From: Candidatus Enterococcus ferrettii
GTDB lineage: Bacteria > Bacillota > Bacilli > Lactobacillales > Enterococcaceae
Direction: 5' to 3'
Length of the DNA stretch: 42,599 bases
Assembly (NCBI RefSeq): GCF_017377655.1
Contig: NZ_JAFREL010000091.1
Location: forward strand, 1 to 42,599
Within the stretch, counting starts at the first letter, position 1. Every line of letters begins with the position of its first letter. Positions 26,754 to 36,763 of the stretch are shown here, piece by piece. The notes under the pieces are model-generated. The model was not told the DNA's origin. It saw only the letters and a list, made by a program, of their open reading frames with translations, and did no database searches. The translations under genes were made by a program, and so were the position numbers.

Positions 26754-27794
26754 ATGTCCAATCTTATATTCAGTATTGTAGTTCCAATCTTTAATGTGGC
26801 ACGAACAATACACACAACAATTAGTTATCTAAAAGAATTAGATTTTGAAGATTATGAAGTGATCTTGATAAATGATGGTTCAACGGATGAAACAAAAGAA
26901 GTAGTTCAAAAATTAATTACGAATAAAAAGAATTTCAAACTATTTAATGCTACTAATGGCGGTCCAGGTGCTGCAAGAAATCTAGGAATAAAAAAATCTG
27001 TGGGCGAATATATACTTTTTTTTGATTCTGATGATTTTCCAGCAAAGAGTATTTTAAAAAAATACAAAAAAATACTTGATAATGATCCTAAAATAGATTT
27101 AATTATCAGCTCATTTTCTTTCACTACTAAAGTTAACAACCAAATAGTTTCAACTAAAGAGTATTTAGTTCCTAAAAAGTATTATCAAGACAGGAATAAA
27201 TTTTTGAACGATATTTATTCACTAATGAATCGTCAACTAATGTATGTTGTATGGAATAAATGCTATCGTAGAGATCTAATAGTAGAAAATGAAGTAACCT
27301 TTCCAAACTATAGAAGTTGTGAAGATCGAATATTTAATCTGAAATATTACAAATGTTGTGAACACGTTTGGCTAGATACTGAAATTGAATATTTTTATCA
27401 GTATGATGGAGGACAAGGAATAACAACCCAATATTTTCCGGATAAATTTAAATCCTTTAAGGAATTTTATGATTTGGCCAACATGGTGACGGAAAATAAT
27501 GCTAAAGCTGGTTTCGCTGCTTTATATCTTAAAGGTATAGTATCAACGGTGATGTCCATACTTAATACAAGTAAGCTATCAAAAAAACAAAAAATTAAAG
27601 AGATCAATTTAATTTTGAGTGATGAATCAGTTATGGAGGCTAAAGAAATTGCACTTACTGATACTAAAATAAAAATAATGACCAAAGCTATATTTAATGC
27701 TCACAGCATAATATTTATAAAATGTGTAAAGATGATTAATCTTATAGAGATTAATTCACCTAAATTGATGTCACACTTTAAAAGAACCTATTGA
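26754..27794 (+). CDS. GT2 glycosyltransferase
   Basis: This is a 346-residue GT-A enzyme with FSIVVPIFNV, LINDGSTDET, NGGPGAARNLG and the metal site FFDSDDF in the first 100 residues, followed by YVVWNKCYRRDL and an E-D-R-motif region SCEDRIFNLKYY typical of capsular or O-antigen GT2 enzymes. The C-terminal part is helical. Donor and acceptor cannot be told. It starts 12 bases after epaR with GAGGT upstream. From this gene on, AGA and ATA codons become frequent compared with the rml genes, the first sign of a different sequence origin. Confidence 0.85.
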   Translation: MSNLIFSIVVPIFNVARTIHTTISYLKELDFEDYEVILINDGSTDETKEVVQKLITNKKNFKLFNATNGGPGAARNLGIKKSVGEYILFFDSDDFPAKSILKKYKKILDNDPKIDLIISSFSFTTKVNNQIVSTKEYLVPKKYYQDRNKFLNDIYSLMNRQLMYVVWNKCYRRDLIVENEVTFPNYRSCEDRIFNLKYYKCCEHVWLDTEIEYFYQYDGGQGITTQYFPDKFKSFKEFYDLANMVTENNAKAGFAALYLKGIVSTVMSILNTSKLSKKQKIKEINLILSDESVMEAKEIALTDTKIKIMTKAIFNAHSIIFIKCVKMINLIEINSPKLMSHFKRTY

Positions 27795-27817
27795 CTATTT
27801 TTTTAATGGAGGAGTTT

Positions 27818-28903
27818 ATGGTTAAAAGAGTATTACACTTTCAAGGTAGAATGGGACTTGGAGGAGCTGAAACATTTATGATGAATCTTTACAGGAAAAT
27901 GGATAGAAGTAAAGTACAGTTTGATTTCCTAATTTATAAAGATTTTGTAAGTGTAAAAGATTACCATAAGGAAGTTGAAAAATTAGGAGGACGTATTTTT
28001 GTCGTAACGAATCCTAAAAAAAATATATTCAAGTATATGTTAGAAGTTAATAGGCTTTTAAAAGAAGAAAAAGTCGATATTGTTCACAATGAAGTTTATT
28101 TTGGTGGTGGTATTAATCTTTGGTTAGCTAAAATAAACGGAATAAGTAAAAGAATTGCTCATAGCCACGCTACTGAAGATGGTAAAGGTAACTCTTTTAT
28201 GACGAGGATCGTTAGAATGATTTTTAGAAAACTGCTTTTAGCAAATGCAACGGATCTTCTTGCGGTGAGTAATGAAGCCGGCGAAAGCCTTTTTGGTAAA
28301 AGAGAATATGTTATAGTTCACAACGGGATTGATCTTTCAAAATACGATAGTCCAGATAATGTAAGTAAAAAGAAAAAATTAAAAGAATTGGGTTTAGATA
28401 ATGATAGTTTTGTTATTGGAAATATAGGGAGACTGGAATCACAAAAGAATCAAGCGTTTTTAATTGATGTTTTCGTTGAAATACTTCGACTGAAAAAAAA
28501 TAGTAAATTGATAATTGTTGGTGAAGGATCTTTACGCCGTTCATTAGAAAAAAAAATTAACGATTATGGGTTGACAAATAGTGTTTTTTTGTTAGGTGAG
28601 AGAAACGATATACCGGAAATTCTCAATACTTTAGATGTTTTCGTAATGACATCTTTATATGAAGGATTGCCAATGGTAGGGATTGAAGCACAAGCGAGCC
28701 AAAAGAAATTAGTGCTTTCTAATAAAATTTCTAAAGAGACAGAATTGACATCTAATGTCACATTTTTGTCTCTGAACTCACCCTTTTCTGAGTGGGCAAG
28801 AGTAATTTGTTCTGAGCCCTTTGAGAACTGCTTTACCGATGCTCTAAAAAAGTATGATGTTGCATATACATTGGAACAGATGAAAAAAGTATATGATATA
28901 TAA
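27818..28903 (+). CDS. GT4 glycosyltransferase (EpsF-like)
   Basis: This is a 361-residue GT-B enzyme. The N-terminal domain starts VLHFQGRMGLGGAETFMMNLYR, a strong marker of the EpsF-like group. The C-terminal donor-binding domain has IGNIGRLESQKN, LIIVGEGSLR, VFLLGERNDIPEIL and the E-x7-E motif in YEGLPMVGIEAQ. The start is the ATG at 27818 with GGAGG 5 bases upstream. An in-frame TTG at 27791 overlaps the previous gene and has no ribosome site. It probably adds a hexose or HexNAc to the repeat unit; the sugar is unknown. Confidence 0.88.
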   Translation: MVKRVLHFQGRMGLGGAETFMMNLYRKMDRSKVQFDFLIYKDFVSVKDYHKEVEKLGGRIFVVTNPKKNIFKYMLEVNRLLKEEKVDIVHNEVYFGGGINLWLAKINGISKRIAHSHATEDGKGNSFMTRIVRMIFRKLLLANATDLLAVSNEAGESLFGKREYVIVHNGIDLSKYDSPDNVSKKKKLKELGLDNDSFVIGNIGRLESQKNQAFLIDVFVEILRLKKNSKLIIVGEGSLRRSLEKKINDYGLTNSVFLLGERNDIPEILNTLDVFVMTSLYEGLPMVGIEAQASQKKLVLSNKISKETELTSNVTFLSLNSPFSEWARVICSEPFENCFTDALKKYDVAYTLEQMKKVYDI

Positions 28904-28944
28904 AATGGTATTTATTTTTACATATTTGAAAGTGGGAGCACTTA

Positions 28945-30444
28945 ATGAATGATAAATTTTCAGCAAGGTTAGTGGAAACATTATTTGATAATAGTTATTT
29001 CAGGATTTTTAATCTAGTCGCATGTTTACTTTATTTTATACCAAGCAGTCTCGGAATTCCTGACATTGTTACTAAAATAGCAGTTGTTTATGGGGGACTG
29101 CTTGCTTTTAACAATTTTTTCATTAAAAGGGATTTTATGAAAATGAAATACTGGTATCTACTTTGTAGTGTTATGATCATATTTTGTATCACCACGTTGA
29201 TGAACTTCGAATACAATTTGATACAGAATTTTTACAATTTCATCTATTTAGTTATTACGTTTACAGTGGTCTTTCCGATCGCTAATACAAATTCCCCTAA
29301 AAAAATTATTAAAGATTTCTTATTGTTTAATAATGTGTTAGTGATTTTTGTTTTTTTAGCGACTTTGATATCACTTGTTCAATTTATTTTGCTATCAAAA
29401 TACCAAGTGCAGACAGCAAATCCTGATATATTGGCTCGTCAAGGCTTTTGGGAATCAAGGTTGTTTGGGGTTTATACAAGTCCTAATATTGGCTCTTTAT
29501 TTGGTTTTATTTCTGTAGCAATGAGTATAATAAATGTTTCATTCAAAACGCCGATATCCAAAAAACTAAAGACGTTGTATACGCTAAATTTCATTGTACA
29601 GTTGCTCTACTTTTTTCTATCTTCATCCAGAGGAACTCAAATATCAATTTCGGTATTCGTTCTTTTCTATTTATTTCTAAAAATTATTTATGTGAAAACC
29701 GCAAAGCATGTTAGGCCCAACGATAATAGGTTACTAAGGAATTCTATTATCATAGGGATAATATTGCTAACCCTTGTAAATTTGGGAGACGTTTATATAA
29801 AAAATGGACTCGGGCATGTTCCTATGATAGTTAAACAAGAAACTAATTTTATAAAAAAAATTGAGGAAAAGAACTATGAAGGTTCAATAGATTCAAAGGG
29901 AATAATTGATCAAAAGAATAAACAAGTGGTTATTGAACATTCTGGCGAAGGTGCTGAAGTTTCTTCGGGACGCTTTACAATATGGAAAGCAGCAATAAAA
30001 GCTTTTAAAGAGAAACCGATTTTAGGTTATGGGGATTTATCGTTTTACAGAAATAACCAGGTTCCACCTTTTGATGAAAAAAAAATCACAGAATTTGATA
30101 AAAGTGAGTTGACTCGCGCAAATGGGTATATGCATAATGGCTATTTACAAGTATTACTGTCTATTGGTGGAATTGGGTTCTTGTTAATTTTTATATTTTA
30201 TATATTGAATTTGAAAGATATCATCTTTACTTATTTTACTCATGTGGAGAAGTGGTACCCTGACAGCTTGTCAGCTGATACTATATTTTTGTTGTTATCC
30301 CTGCTAGTTTCTATTTTTGCAAATGAACTAGTTGAAGCACATATTCTATTTAACAATAGAGATGTGGTATCGATTGTTTTTTGGTATAGTTTAGGAGTAA
30401 TTTCTTTTTTTGTACCCGTTCAGAGAGGAATAAATAGAACATGA
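28945..30444 (+). CDS. Wzy-like polysaccharide polymerase
   Basis: This is a 499-residue integral membrane protein with about eleven or twelve helices. Landmarks are RLFGVYTSPNIGSLFGF, SSSRGTQISISV and an outer loop with SSGRFTIWKAAIKAFKEKPILGYG followed by YMHNGYLQVLLSIGGIGF. The R-G-T, G-R and H-N-x-Y-L motifs are those of the O-antigen ligase/polymerase superfamily. It would polymerise undecaprenyl-linked repeats on the outer face after flipping by the Wzx protein at 31501. GTGGGAG lies 6 bases before the ATG. Its end overlaps the next start by four bases (ATGA). Confidence 0.83.
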   Translation: MNDKFSARLVETLFDNSYFRIFNLVACLLYFIPSSLGIPDIVTKIAVVYGGLLAFNNFFIKRDFMKMKYWYLLCSVMIIFCITTLMNFEYNLIQNFYNFIYLVITFTVVFPIANTNSPKKIIKDFLLFNNVLVIFVFLATLISLVQFILLSKYQVQTANPDILARQGFWESRLFGVYTSPNIGSLFGFISVAMSIINVSFKTPISKKLKTLYTLNFIVQLLYFFLSSSRGTQISISVFVLFYLFLKIIYVKTAKHVRPNDNRLLRNSIIIGIILLTLVNLGDVYIKNGLGHVPMIVKQETNFIKKIEEKNYEGSIDSKGIIDQKNKQVVIEHSGEGAEVSSGRFTIWKAAIKAFKEKPILGYGDLSFYRNNQVPPFDEKKITEFDKSELTRANGYMHNGYLQVLLSIGGIGFLLIFIFYILNLKDIIFTYFTHVEKWYPDSLSADTIFLLLSLLVSIFANELVEAHILFNNRDVVSIVFWYSLGVISFFVPVQRGINRT

Positions 30445-31508
30445 TAGCTTTTGTTGCGTGGACACCGTTACATCTAATTAACGCCTTAAATGTCTATATG
30501 AATTATTATCCCACGGTCGAGGCAGACCTTTATATATATGATGAGTTTACTGACTCGCATAAATATTATAATAAAATTTCAGCCATGGGATTGTTTAAGA
30601 ACACTATACTTATTGATCATGATGACATCTCGAGTGGGATAAGTAAATATATTAATATATTGATTAGTAAAAATACTTTTACTGATCAGCGGAGGTTTGA
30701 ATATGAAGAATTGTTTGTTTATGGAGGAAATTATTTTTCTAAGGTATTGTTTAGCAACGCTCTCAAGGTAAATACCGGTCTCAAACTGAACTATATTGAA
30801 GATGGTATTGCTCCTTATCTTGATGGAAGAATATTTCCTACATCTCGGATTAATCGATTGGTGTATAATTGTTTTAATAAATATTCAATGTTGAAACAAG
30901 AAATAAATAAATACTTTGTTTATGAACCTGACTTAGTAAATTTTCCGATTCAAAATACTTTAAAGATGCCTAAAATTGAAAAATGTAACCCCGCATACAA
31001 ATATATTTTAGAGGTGTTTGACGATGTCCAAGAAGTAAAGAATATATTATTGTTTATTGATCAGCCATTGAATGATGATGGGTATGGTATTGATGAAGTA
31101 GAAATCGCTAAAAAAATTAATGCTGCAAACAAAACTAATAAAACATTCGTTATAAAAAAGCATCCCCGAAGTAAAAGAGTTTATGAAGGGTTTGAAATAC
31201 TTAAAAGTAATAGTCCATTTGAGATAATTGCATTACGTGGTCAATTTGAAAAAAGCATAATAATAAGTCCTGCTTCCACAATTGCTTTTTCTTCGTATAT
31301 GATGTTTGGTATTGAGTTTGAGACTATCTTGCTATCACAGCTCATATTGAATGAGTATGATGGATATGACAAAAAACATAGAGAAATATTTGGCGCACTC
31401 AGTTCTTTCACTGATAGATTTAATAGAGTTGCGGAGAATCAGATCTATTTACCGAATAATTTTGTAGAATTAGAAAAGAAATTAGGTGAGTTGAAATATA
31501 ATGGATAA
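30441..31508 (+). CDS. Candidate sialyl/legionaminyl transferase (GT52-like motifs)
   Basis: This is a 355-residue soluble protein without helices. It begins [16 protein letters not shown], as in capsule sialyltransferases that open with a TP-x-H motif. It contains E120-D121-G122 in [12 protein letters not shown]241-P242 in IKKHPRS and a Ser/Thr motif in SPAST (276-280). Bacterial sialyltransferases of several families share a D/E-D/E-G motif (catalytic base) and an HP motif (phosphate contact), so a CMP-nonulosonic acid transferase is proposed. The CMP-sugar genes downstream support this. The start overlaps the polymerase stop, and its own end overlaps the flippase gene by 8 bases. The exact CAZy family is not certain. 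Confidence 0.62.
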   Translation: MIAFVAWTPLHLINALNVYMNYYPTVEADLYIYDEFTDSHKYYNKISAMGLFKNTILIDHDDISSGISKYINILISKNTFTDQRRFEYEELFVYGGNYFSKVLFSNALKVNTGLKLNYIEDGIAPYLDGRIFPTSRINRLVYNCFNKYSMLKQEINKYFVYEPDLVNFPIQNTLKMPKIEKCNPAYKYILEVFDDVQEVKNILLFIDQPLNDDGYGIDEVEIAKKINAANKTNKTFVIKKHPRSKRVYEGFEILKSNSPFEIIALRGQFEKSIIISPASTIAFSSYMMFGIEFETILLSQLILNEYDGYDKKHREIFGALSSFTDRFNRVAENQIYLPNNFVELEKKLGELKYNG

Positions 31509-32925
31509 GCTTTTAAAAAAGCTCTTTTCTTCCAAACTAGTAAAATCTAGTTTTTGGTATACAATCGGAAATTTTTTTATTAAAGGAATTTCTTTTATAA
31601 CAATACCTATTTTTGTTAACATAACAACTCAAGCAGAATATGGGCTAATTAATAACTTTACTTCTTTTGTATCTATTTTTTCGATACTTGTTGGTTTAAG
31701 CTTAAATTCAGCGATAAATAATGCGAGTTTTGATTACAAAGAAAAAATTAATGAGTTCATGTCGTCAGTACTCTTTCTTTCAACTATATCGTTATGCTTA
31801 TTTTTATTGTTGGGAAATATTTACTTTCTTTTTTCAAATACCTTTTTTGATTTGAATCAAGTAGTTTTCAACTTGATGCTAATTCAAAGTTTTTCTACAT
31901 TCGTTATTTCTTATATCCAGGCATATTTTACAATAAATTTTAGTCATTTCAAGTTCCTAATTTTATCATTTGTATCCACAGTGATAAACGTTGTTTTTTC
32001 GGTATTACTTATGCTGACACTTTTTACTCAAAATAAATATATGGGCAGAGTAGTAGGAGGAACTATATCTTTTGTAATTATAGCTGCAGTTATTTATTGG
32101 ATAATAATGTTCAAGGGAAGGCATTTTATCGATAAAGGGTATTGGAAATACGCCTTGAGGATATCTATGCCGTTAATACCACATTCATTAGCTAATATAA
32201 TACTTTCGCAATTTGATCGGATTATGATTAACTCTTATTTGGGTCCTGCTGCTGGAGGTATTTACTCATACATCAGTAATATAGGAATAATTTTAAGTGT
32301 TGTTTGGGTATCTACAAATAATGCTTGGGTCCCATGGTTTTATGGGGAAATGAACAAAGAAAATTATTCGACTATAAAAAAAGTAAGTAATTATTATCTG
32401 GTGGCTTTTACTACGATAGCTATAATGGTAATGATTATTTCTGTAGACCTAGCGAGAATAATGGCTCCGGAAGAGTACTATTCTGGTTTAGCACTAGTTA
32501 TTCCTATTTCGTTAGGATACTTCTTTCAATTTTTATATAGTTTACCTGTAAATGCAGAGTTTTATGAAAAAAAGACGAATTTTATCGCTATAGGAACGGT
32601 TGCTAGTGCGTTAATAAATATAGGATTGAATGCACTTTTTATTCCTAAATATGGTATTATTGCTGCAGGCTACACAACGGTGTTTACTTATTTTTTATTG
32701 TTCATGTTCCACTACTTTATTGCTAAAAAGATCACTAGTCGACAATTATTTGATACGGTTAGAATTTGGAGTATTGTAATTTTCATGTTAGTGTTTTCTG
32801 CGGTTTTACACATTTTTATTGACTATGTCATCATACGATATATTTTATTATTTGGAATTTTGGGTATATTAGTTTGGTATTTTTTCAAAAACAAAAATAG
32901 AATAATGAATGAATTCAATTCTTAA
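31501..32925 (+). CDS. Wzx-type flippase (MOP/PST superfamily)
   Basis: This is a 474-residue membrane protein with about 12-14 helices and very little hydrophilic sequence. It starts with an amphipathic region then [21 protein letters not shown], and contains [24 protein letters not shown] and [16 protein letters not shown], typical of PST-family flippases. It would move the lipid-linked repeat to the outer face for the Wzy-like protein at 28945. This is a second export route besides the ABC pair at 17845-19876. AGGTGAG lies 10 bases before the ATG. The next gene's ribosome site overlaps this stop. Confidence 0.88.
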   Translation: MDKLLKKLFSSKLVKSSFWYTIGNFFIKGISFITIPIFVNITTQAEYGLINNFTSFVSIFSILVGLSLNSAINNASFDYKEKINEFMSSVLFLSTISLCLFLLLGNIYFLFSNTFFDLNQVVFNLMLIQSFSTFVISYIQAYFTINFSHFKFLILSFVSTVINVVFSVLLMLTLFTQNKYMGRVVGGTISFVIIAAVIYWIIMFKGRHFIDKGYWKYALRISMPLIPHSLANIILSQFDRIMINSYLGPAAGGIYSYISNIGIILSVVWVSTNNAWVPWFYGEMNKENYSTIKKVSNYYLVAFTTIAIMVMIISVDLARIMAPEEYYSGLALVIPISLGYFFQFLYSLPVNAEFYEKKTNFIAIGTVASALINIGLNALFIPKYGIIAAGYTTVFTYFLLFMFHYFIAKKITSRQLFDTVRIWSIVIFMLVFSAVLHIFIDYVIIRYILLFGILGILVWYFFKNKNRIMNEFNS

Positions 32926-32938
32926 GGAGAAGGTAAGT

Positions 32939-33943
32939 TTGTTTGAAAACAAGACTATTTTAGTTACTGGTGGTACGGGCTCCATTGGCAGTGAAATTGT
33001 AAGACAGTTATTAAAAGAAAAACCTAAGGCAATCCGTATTTTTAGTAGAGGTGAAGAAAAGCAATTTTACATGCAACAAGAACTTTCCAAACATTCTAAC
33101 ATTCGTTTTCTTATTGGTGATGTCAGAGATTATCGCAGGGTGGAGTATGCTTGCAAAGATGTGGATATTATTTTCCACGCCGCAGCAATGAAACATGTTC
33201 CTGCCAGTGAATATAATCCAATGGAAGCTGTAAAGACTAATGTAATGGGAACTCAGAATGTAATAGAGGCAGCTATCATTAACGATGTTGAGAAGTTTGT
33301 TGCAGTTAGCACAGATAAAGTGGTTGGTCCTACAAATACTATGGGTGCTACAAAATTGTTAAGTGAAAAAATAGTAATGGCTGCTAATCAATATAAAGGA
33401 AATACAAAAACTCAATTTTCTTGTGTTAGGTTTGGAAATGTTATGGGCTCAAGCGGATCTGTTATCCCTTTGTTTTGCAAACAGATAGAAAATAATACGG
33501 ACATAACTATCACTGATATTGAGATGACGAGATTTATGATGTCAATACCTCAAGCAGCCAAATTAGTTCTTTCAGCAGCTAAAAACTCAATGTATGGAGA
33601 GACATATGTTCTCAAAATGCCAGCAATAAGAATACTAGATTTAGCCGAAGCATTAATCACTAAGTTCAATCATACGCATGTAGAGAAATACGATGGAAAA
33701 TTAAAAGTAATTGGTCCTCGACCGGGTGAAAAACTGTACGAGGAACTCATGTCGAACGATGAAATCGAAAGATCTTATGAAAATGATAAAATGTATATTA
33801 TTCCTCCTATTTATTATTGTGAGGAGGACTATAAACATCTAGAGCATATTAAGATTACCTCTTATTCGTCCGATGACACTTCTCTTATGACACAGAATGA
33901 ATTTTTAGATATAGTCAAGAAATATAATGTAATATCTTGGTAG
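32939..33943 (+). CDS. legB: UDP-GlcNAc 4,6-dehydratase, short CapD/PglF type (LegB-like)
   Basis: This is a 334-residue NAD-dependent extended SDR that would convert UDP-GlcNAc to its 4-keto-6-deoxy form. The N-terminus has VTGGTGSIGSEIV, followed by GDVRDYRR, HAAAMKHVPASEYNP, T125-D126-K127 in VSTDK, and M135-x3-K139 (MGATK). Met at the usual Tyr position is, to my knowledge, the mark of PglF/WbpM-type retaining dehydratases, whereas the C5-inverting PseB keeps Tyr. That favours legionaminic acid or bacillosamine over pseudaminic acid. The start is a TTG at 32939 with AAGGAG 10 bases upstream. An in-frame ATG at 32909 would overlap the flippase gene without a clear site. Confidence 0.82.
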   Translation: MFENKTILVTGGTGSIGSEIVRQLLKEKPKAIRIFSRGEEKQFYMQQELSKHSNIRFLIGDVRDYRRVEYACKDVDIIFHAAAMKHVPASEYNPMEAVKTNVMGTQNVIEAAIINDVEKFVAVSTDKVVGPTNTMGATKLLSEKIVMAANQYKGNTKTQFSCVRFGNVMGSSGSVIPLFCKQIENNTDITITDIEMTRFMMSIPQAAKLVLSAAKNSMYGETYVLKMPAIRILDLAEALITKFNHTHVEKYDGKLKVIGPRPGEKLYEELMSNDEIERSYENDKMYIIPPIYYCEEDYKHLEHIKITSYSSDDTSLMTQNEFLDIVKKYNVISW

Positions 33944-33957
33944 GAGGTCATTTGTAA

Positions 33958-34965
33958 ATGCACGAGAAATCAGTTTATATTATTGCGGAGATTGGTGTTA
34001 ATCACAATGGAAGTCTTAAACTGGCATTAAAAAGTATTGACGCTGCAAAAGTGGCGGGAGCAGATGCCGTAAAGTTTCAAACTTTTAAGACGGATAGATT
34101 GACTACGAGAAAAGCTGAAATGGCCACTTATCAAAGGGCTAATACAAAAAAAGATGAATCTCAATATGATATGTTGAGTAGATTAGAGTTATCAGAGTCA
34201 GATTTCAAAGAAATTAAGGACTATTGCGATAAGTTAGGAATAGGTTTTCTTTCGACCCCTTTTGATGCCGAAAGTGCTTCTTTCTTAAAGAAAATTGGGA
34301 TTAACGGATTTAAAATAGGATCAGGTGATTTAAATAATTTACCTTTTCTGAGAAAACTAGATATGTACGGTTTGCCCATATTATTATCAACCGGGATGTC
34401 AACTTTAGAGGAAGTAATTGAAGCTACAAAGTGTTTTATCAACAGCCCGATCACTATTCTGCATTGTACTTCAAATTATCCAGCGGATTTAGAAGATATT
34501 AATTTAATGGCTATGAACACAATGAGAGACACTATAGGATTACCTATTGGCTACTCGGATCATTCTTTAGGCTATGATGTTGCGATATGTGCAGTGGCAA
34601 TGGGAGCAAAAGTAATTGAGAAACATTTTACTCTAGATAAAAAATTGCCAGGGCCTGACCACAAAGCTTCACTAGATCCTGTTGAATTTAGTGAGTTCAC
34701 TCACCACATACGTAATACTGAATTATTTTTAGGAGATGGAATAAAACGTCCAATGCCTTCAGAAAAAAATACAAGAAAAGTTGCTAGAAAAAGTGTTGTA
34801 TTAATAGAGGATATTGAATCGGGAAATATAATTACTGAAAAGGATATAGGTATAAAAAGACCTGGAACAGGAATTCCTCCAAAATATTATTATGAAGTGA
34901 TCGGGAAAAAAGCAACTAGAAATCTTTCAAAAGATGATGTTCTGAAGGAAGAAGATATAGAATGA
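33958..34965 (+). CDS. legI: NeuB-family nonulosonic acid synthase (legionaminic acid synthase candidate)
   Basis: This enzyme condenses phosphoenolpyruvate with a 6-carbon amino sugar to make a 9-carbon acid. Its 335 residues have the NeuB TIM barrel (IAEIGVNHNGSL, AVKFQTFKTDRL, STPFD, KIGSGDLNN, LSTGMST, HCTSNYPA, GYSDHS, EKHFTLD, GPDHKASL) and a C-terminal SAF antifreeze-like domain from about 275 (ARKSVVLIEDIESG, KRPGTGI). AGGAGGT overlaps the upstream stop, 9 bases before the ATG. LegI, NeuB and PseI cannot be separated reliably by eye. The gene set around it points to 2,4-diacetamido-2,4,6-trideoxymannose as substrate. Confidence 0.9.
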   Translation: MHEKSVYIIAEIGVNHNGSLKLALKSIDAAKVAGADAVKFQTFKTDRLTTRKAEMATYQRANTKKDESQYDMLSRLELSESDFKEIKDYCDKLGIGFLSTPFDAESASFLKKIGINGFKIGSGDLNNLPFLRKLDMYGLPILLSTGMSTLEEVIEATKCFINSPITILHCTSNYPADLEDINLMAMNTMRDTIGLPIGYSDHSLGYDVAICAVAMGAKVIEKHFTLDKKLPGPDHKASLDPVEFSEFTHHIRNTELFLGDGIKRPMPSEKNTRKVARKSVVLIEDIESGNIITEKDIGIKRPGTGIPPKYYYEVIGKKATRNLSKDDVLKEEDIE

Positions 34966-36110
34966 ATAAAATAATTATTGTTAGTGGTACAAGAGCTGAT
35001 TATGGTATATTTATTCCGGTAGCGAAACTATTAAGTATAAATAATTGGGACGTTTCTTTTGCTGTATCAGGAATGCATCTTAGCCATAAGTTTGGTTATA
35101 CTAAGCAAATTATAGAAAATGACGGATTTCGTATATGTGGAGAAGTCCAAAGTATTTTTCTAGAAAATTCTAAAGGTAATATGGCTCGATCAGTAAGTTT
35201 AGAGATATCAGGTTTTACTAACATTTTTGAAAAGGAAAAACCAGATTTCATTTTATTATTAGGTGATCGTGGTGAAATGCTTGCAGCGGCAATTTCGGCA
35301 ATGTATTTAGGAATAAAAACTGGTCATATACACGGCGGAGAAGTATCGGGGACAGTGGACGAATCTATTAGACATGCTATCTCAAAGCTATCCTCTATAC
35401 ATTTTACTTCGACTGAAAAGAGTTCCGATCGATTATTGAAAATGGGTGAAGATAATTGGCGCATATTTCGAGTAGGAGCCCCGAGATTAGATTCAATTAT
35501 ACATTCAAACCTTCCAGATTTTGAGAGTATTAATAAAAAATATGGTTGGAACTTGGTTGAGAAAGAATATATACTACAGTTATTTCACCCAGTGGTAACT
35601 GAATTGGCTGAAATCAGATATCAAGTTATGGAACTGATTTCAAGCATAAAAAAAACAGAATTACCAGTTCTGTGTATTTTACCTAATGCCGATGCTGGTG
35701 GAGATATTATTAGAAGTGAGTACAAAAAATGGAAAGGCCACGCTGTATTTTTTTCCAGTAACTTAGATCCAGATGAATATCTTCGAATACTGAAAGAGTG
35801 TTTATTCATGATAGGGAATTCATCTTCTGGAATTATTGAAGCTGCTTCTTATAATGTTCCTGTAGTAAATTTGGGAAGTAGGCAAGCGGGTCGGGAGCAA
35901 TCTGAAAACACCATTAATTCTGAGTTTATTCAGAAAGATATTGATACAGCAATACAGACGGTGTTGTCTGAAAAATTTCAGTGTAAAATTAGAAATTCAC
36001 CCAATGTTTATGGAGACGGAACAGCTTCTGATCATATTGTAAAAGTATTGAATAATATCTCGAAGGATAAGGATTTAAAAAGATGGATTCAAAAGCAAAT
36101 AGCCTATTAA
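34962..36110 (+). CDS. legG: Hydrolysing UDP-sugar 2-epimerase (NeuC/LegG-like)
   Basis: This GT-B-fold enzyme both epimerises C2 and releases UDP, giving a free mannose-type amino sugar for the synthase. Its 382 residues show SGTRADYGIFIPVAK at the start, LLGDRGEMLA, HIHGGEVSGTVDESIRHA, RVGAPRLD and IGNSSSGIIEA, all characteristic. Hydrolysing behaviour is expected from the NeuC-like group; pseudaminic acid loci use an unrelated hydrolase (PseG) instead, so this gene argues against pseudaminic acid. Its start overlaps the synthase stop by four bases (ATGA). Its end overlaps the acetyltransferase gene by 28 bases. Confidence 0.9.
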   Translation: MNKIIIVSGTRADYGIFIPVAKLLSINNWDVSFAVSGMHLSHKFGYTKQIIENDGFRICGEVQSIFLENSKGNMARSVSLEISGFTNIFEKEKPDFILLLGDRGEMLAAAISAMYLGIKTGHIHGGEVSGTVDESIRHAISKLSSIHFTSTEKSSDRLLKMGEDNWRIFRVGAPRLDSIIHSNLPDFESINKKYGWNLVEKEYILQLFHPVVTELAEIRYQVMELISSIKKTELPVLCILPNADAGGDIIRSEYKKWKGHAVFFSSNLDPDEYLRILKECLFMIGNSSSGIIEAASYNVPVVNLGSRQAGREQSENTINSEFIQKDIDTAIQTVLSEKFQCKIRNSPNVYGDGTASDHIVKVLNNISKDKDLKRWIQKQIAY

Positions 36111-36763
36111 CAGATGAAAATGATATCCCATATATATTAATTGGAGCTGGGGGACACGCTAAAGTTATAGTGGACATTCTCAATGAAGAAAAAAAGAAAA
36201 TTGCTGGTTTTTTCGACGATAATAAAAGTGATTTTGAAAATCTGGAATACTTGGGAACAACAGACGATTTGTTAGAAAAAAAAGCAGAGTACACAGGTCA
36301 ATACTACTTTATCATAGCAATTGGAAGCTGCTCTCGGAGAAAAGCTATATATATAAAAGTAAATTTGACAGACGATTGCTATGGCACAGCAATCCATCCC
36401 AAATCCTATATCTCTAAAAATATTAAAATTGCTGAGGGAACAGTTGTTATGGCAAATGTAGTTGTAAATAGTAGTACAACTATTGGAAAACATTCAATTT
36501 TAAATAGTGGTTCAGTGATTGAGCATGATAATGACATAGGAGATTTCGTCCATATTTCACCTGGGTGTAATTTAGCCGGTGAAACATCAGTTGGTGAAGG
36601 TACGCATATAGGTATTGGTACAAATTGCATTCAACAAATTAATATAGGTAGTTGGTGCAATGTTGGCGCAGGAAGTGTAATTTTAAAAGATATTCCAGAT
36701 AATACTTTATCTTATGGGGTGCCTGCTAAAATAAGGAAAGAAGGAATTAACTGTGAACTCTAG
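36083..36763 (+). CDS. legH: NeuD/PglD-family sugar acetyltransferase (LegH-like)
   Basis: This is a 226-residue acyl-CoA-dependent N-acetyltransferase. The N-terminal Rossmann-like part binds the UDP-sugar (PYILIGAGGHAKVIVDIL). The C-terminal part is a left-handed beta-helix with hexapeptide repeats (IGKHSI, IGDFVH, VGEGTH, IGSWCN). The catalytic-type His is in SVIEHDNDIG, as in PglD. In the proposed pathway it acetylates the 4-amino group made by the downstream aminotransferase. NeuD in true sialic acid loci O-acetylates instead, so this is the alternative. AAGGAT lies 8 bases before the ATG, within the end of the 2-epimerase gene. Confidence 0.85.
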   Translation: MDSKANSLLTDENDIPYILIGAGGHAKVIVDILNEEKKKIAGFFDDNKSDFENLEYLGTTDDLLEKKAEYTGQYYFIIAIGSCSRRKAIYIKVNLTDDCYGTAIHPKSYISKNIKIAEGTVVMANVVVNSSTTIGKHSILNSGSVIEHDNDIGDFVHISPGCNLAGETSVGEGTHIGIGTNCIQQINIGSWCNVGAGSVILKDIPDNTLSYGVPAKIRKEGINCEL

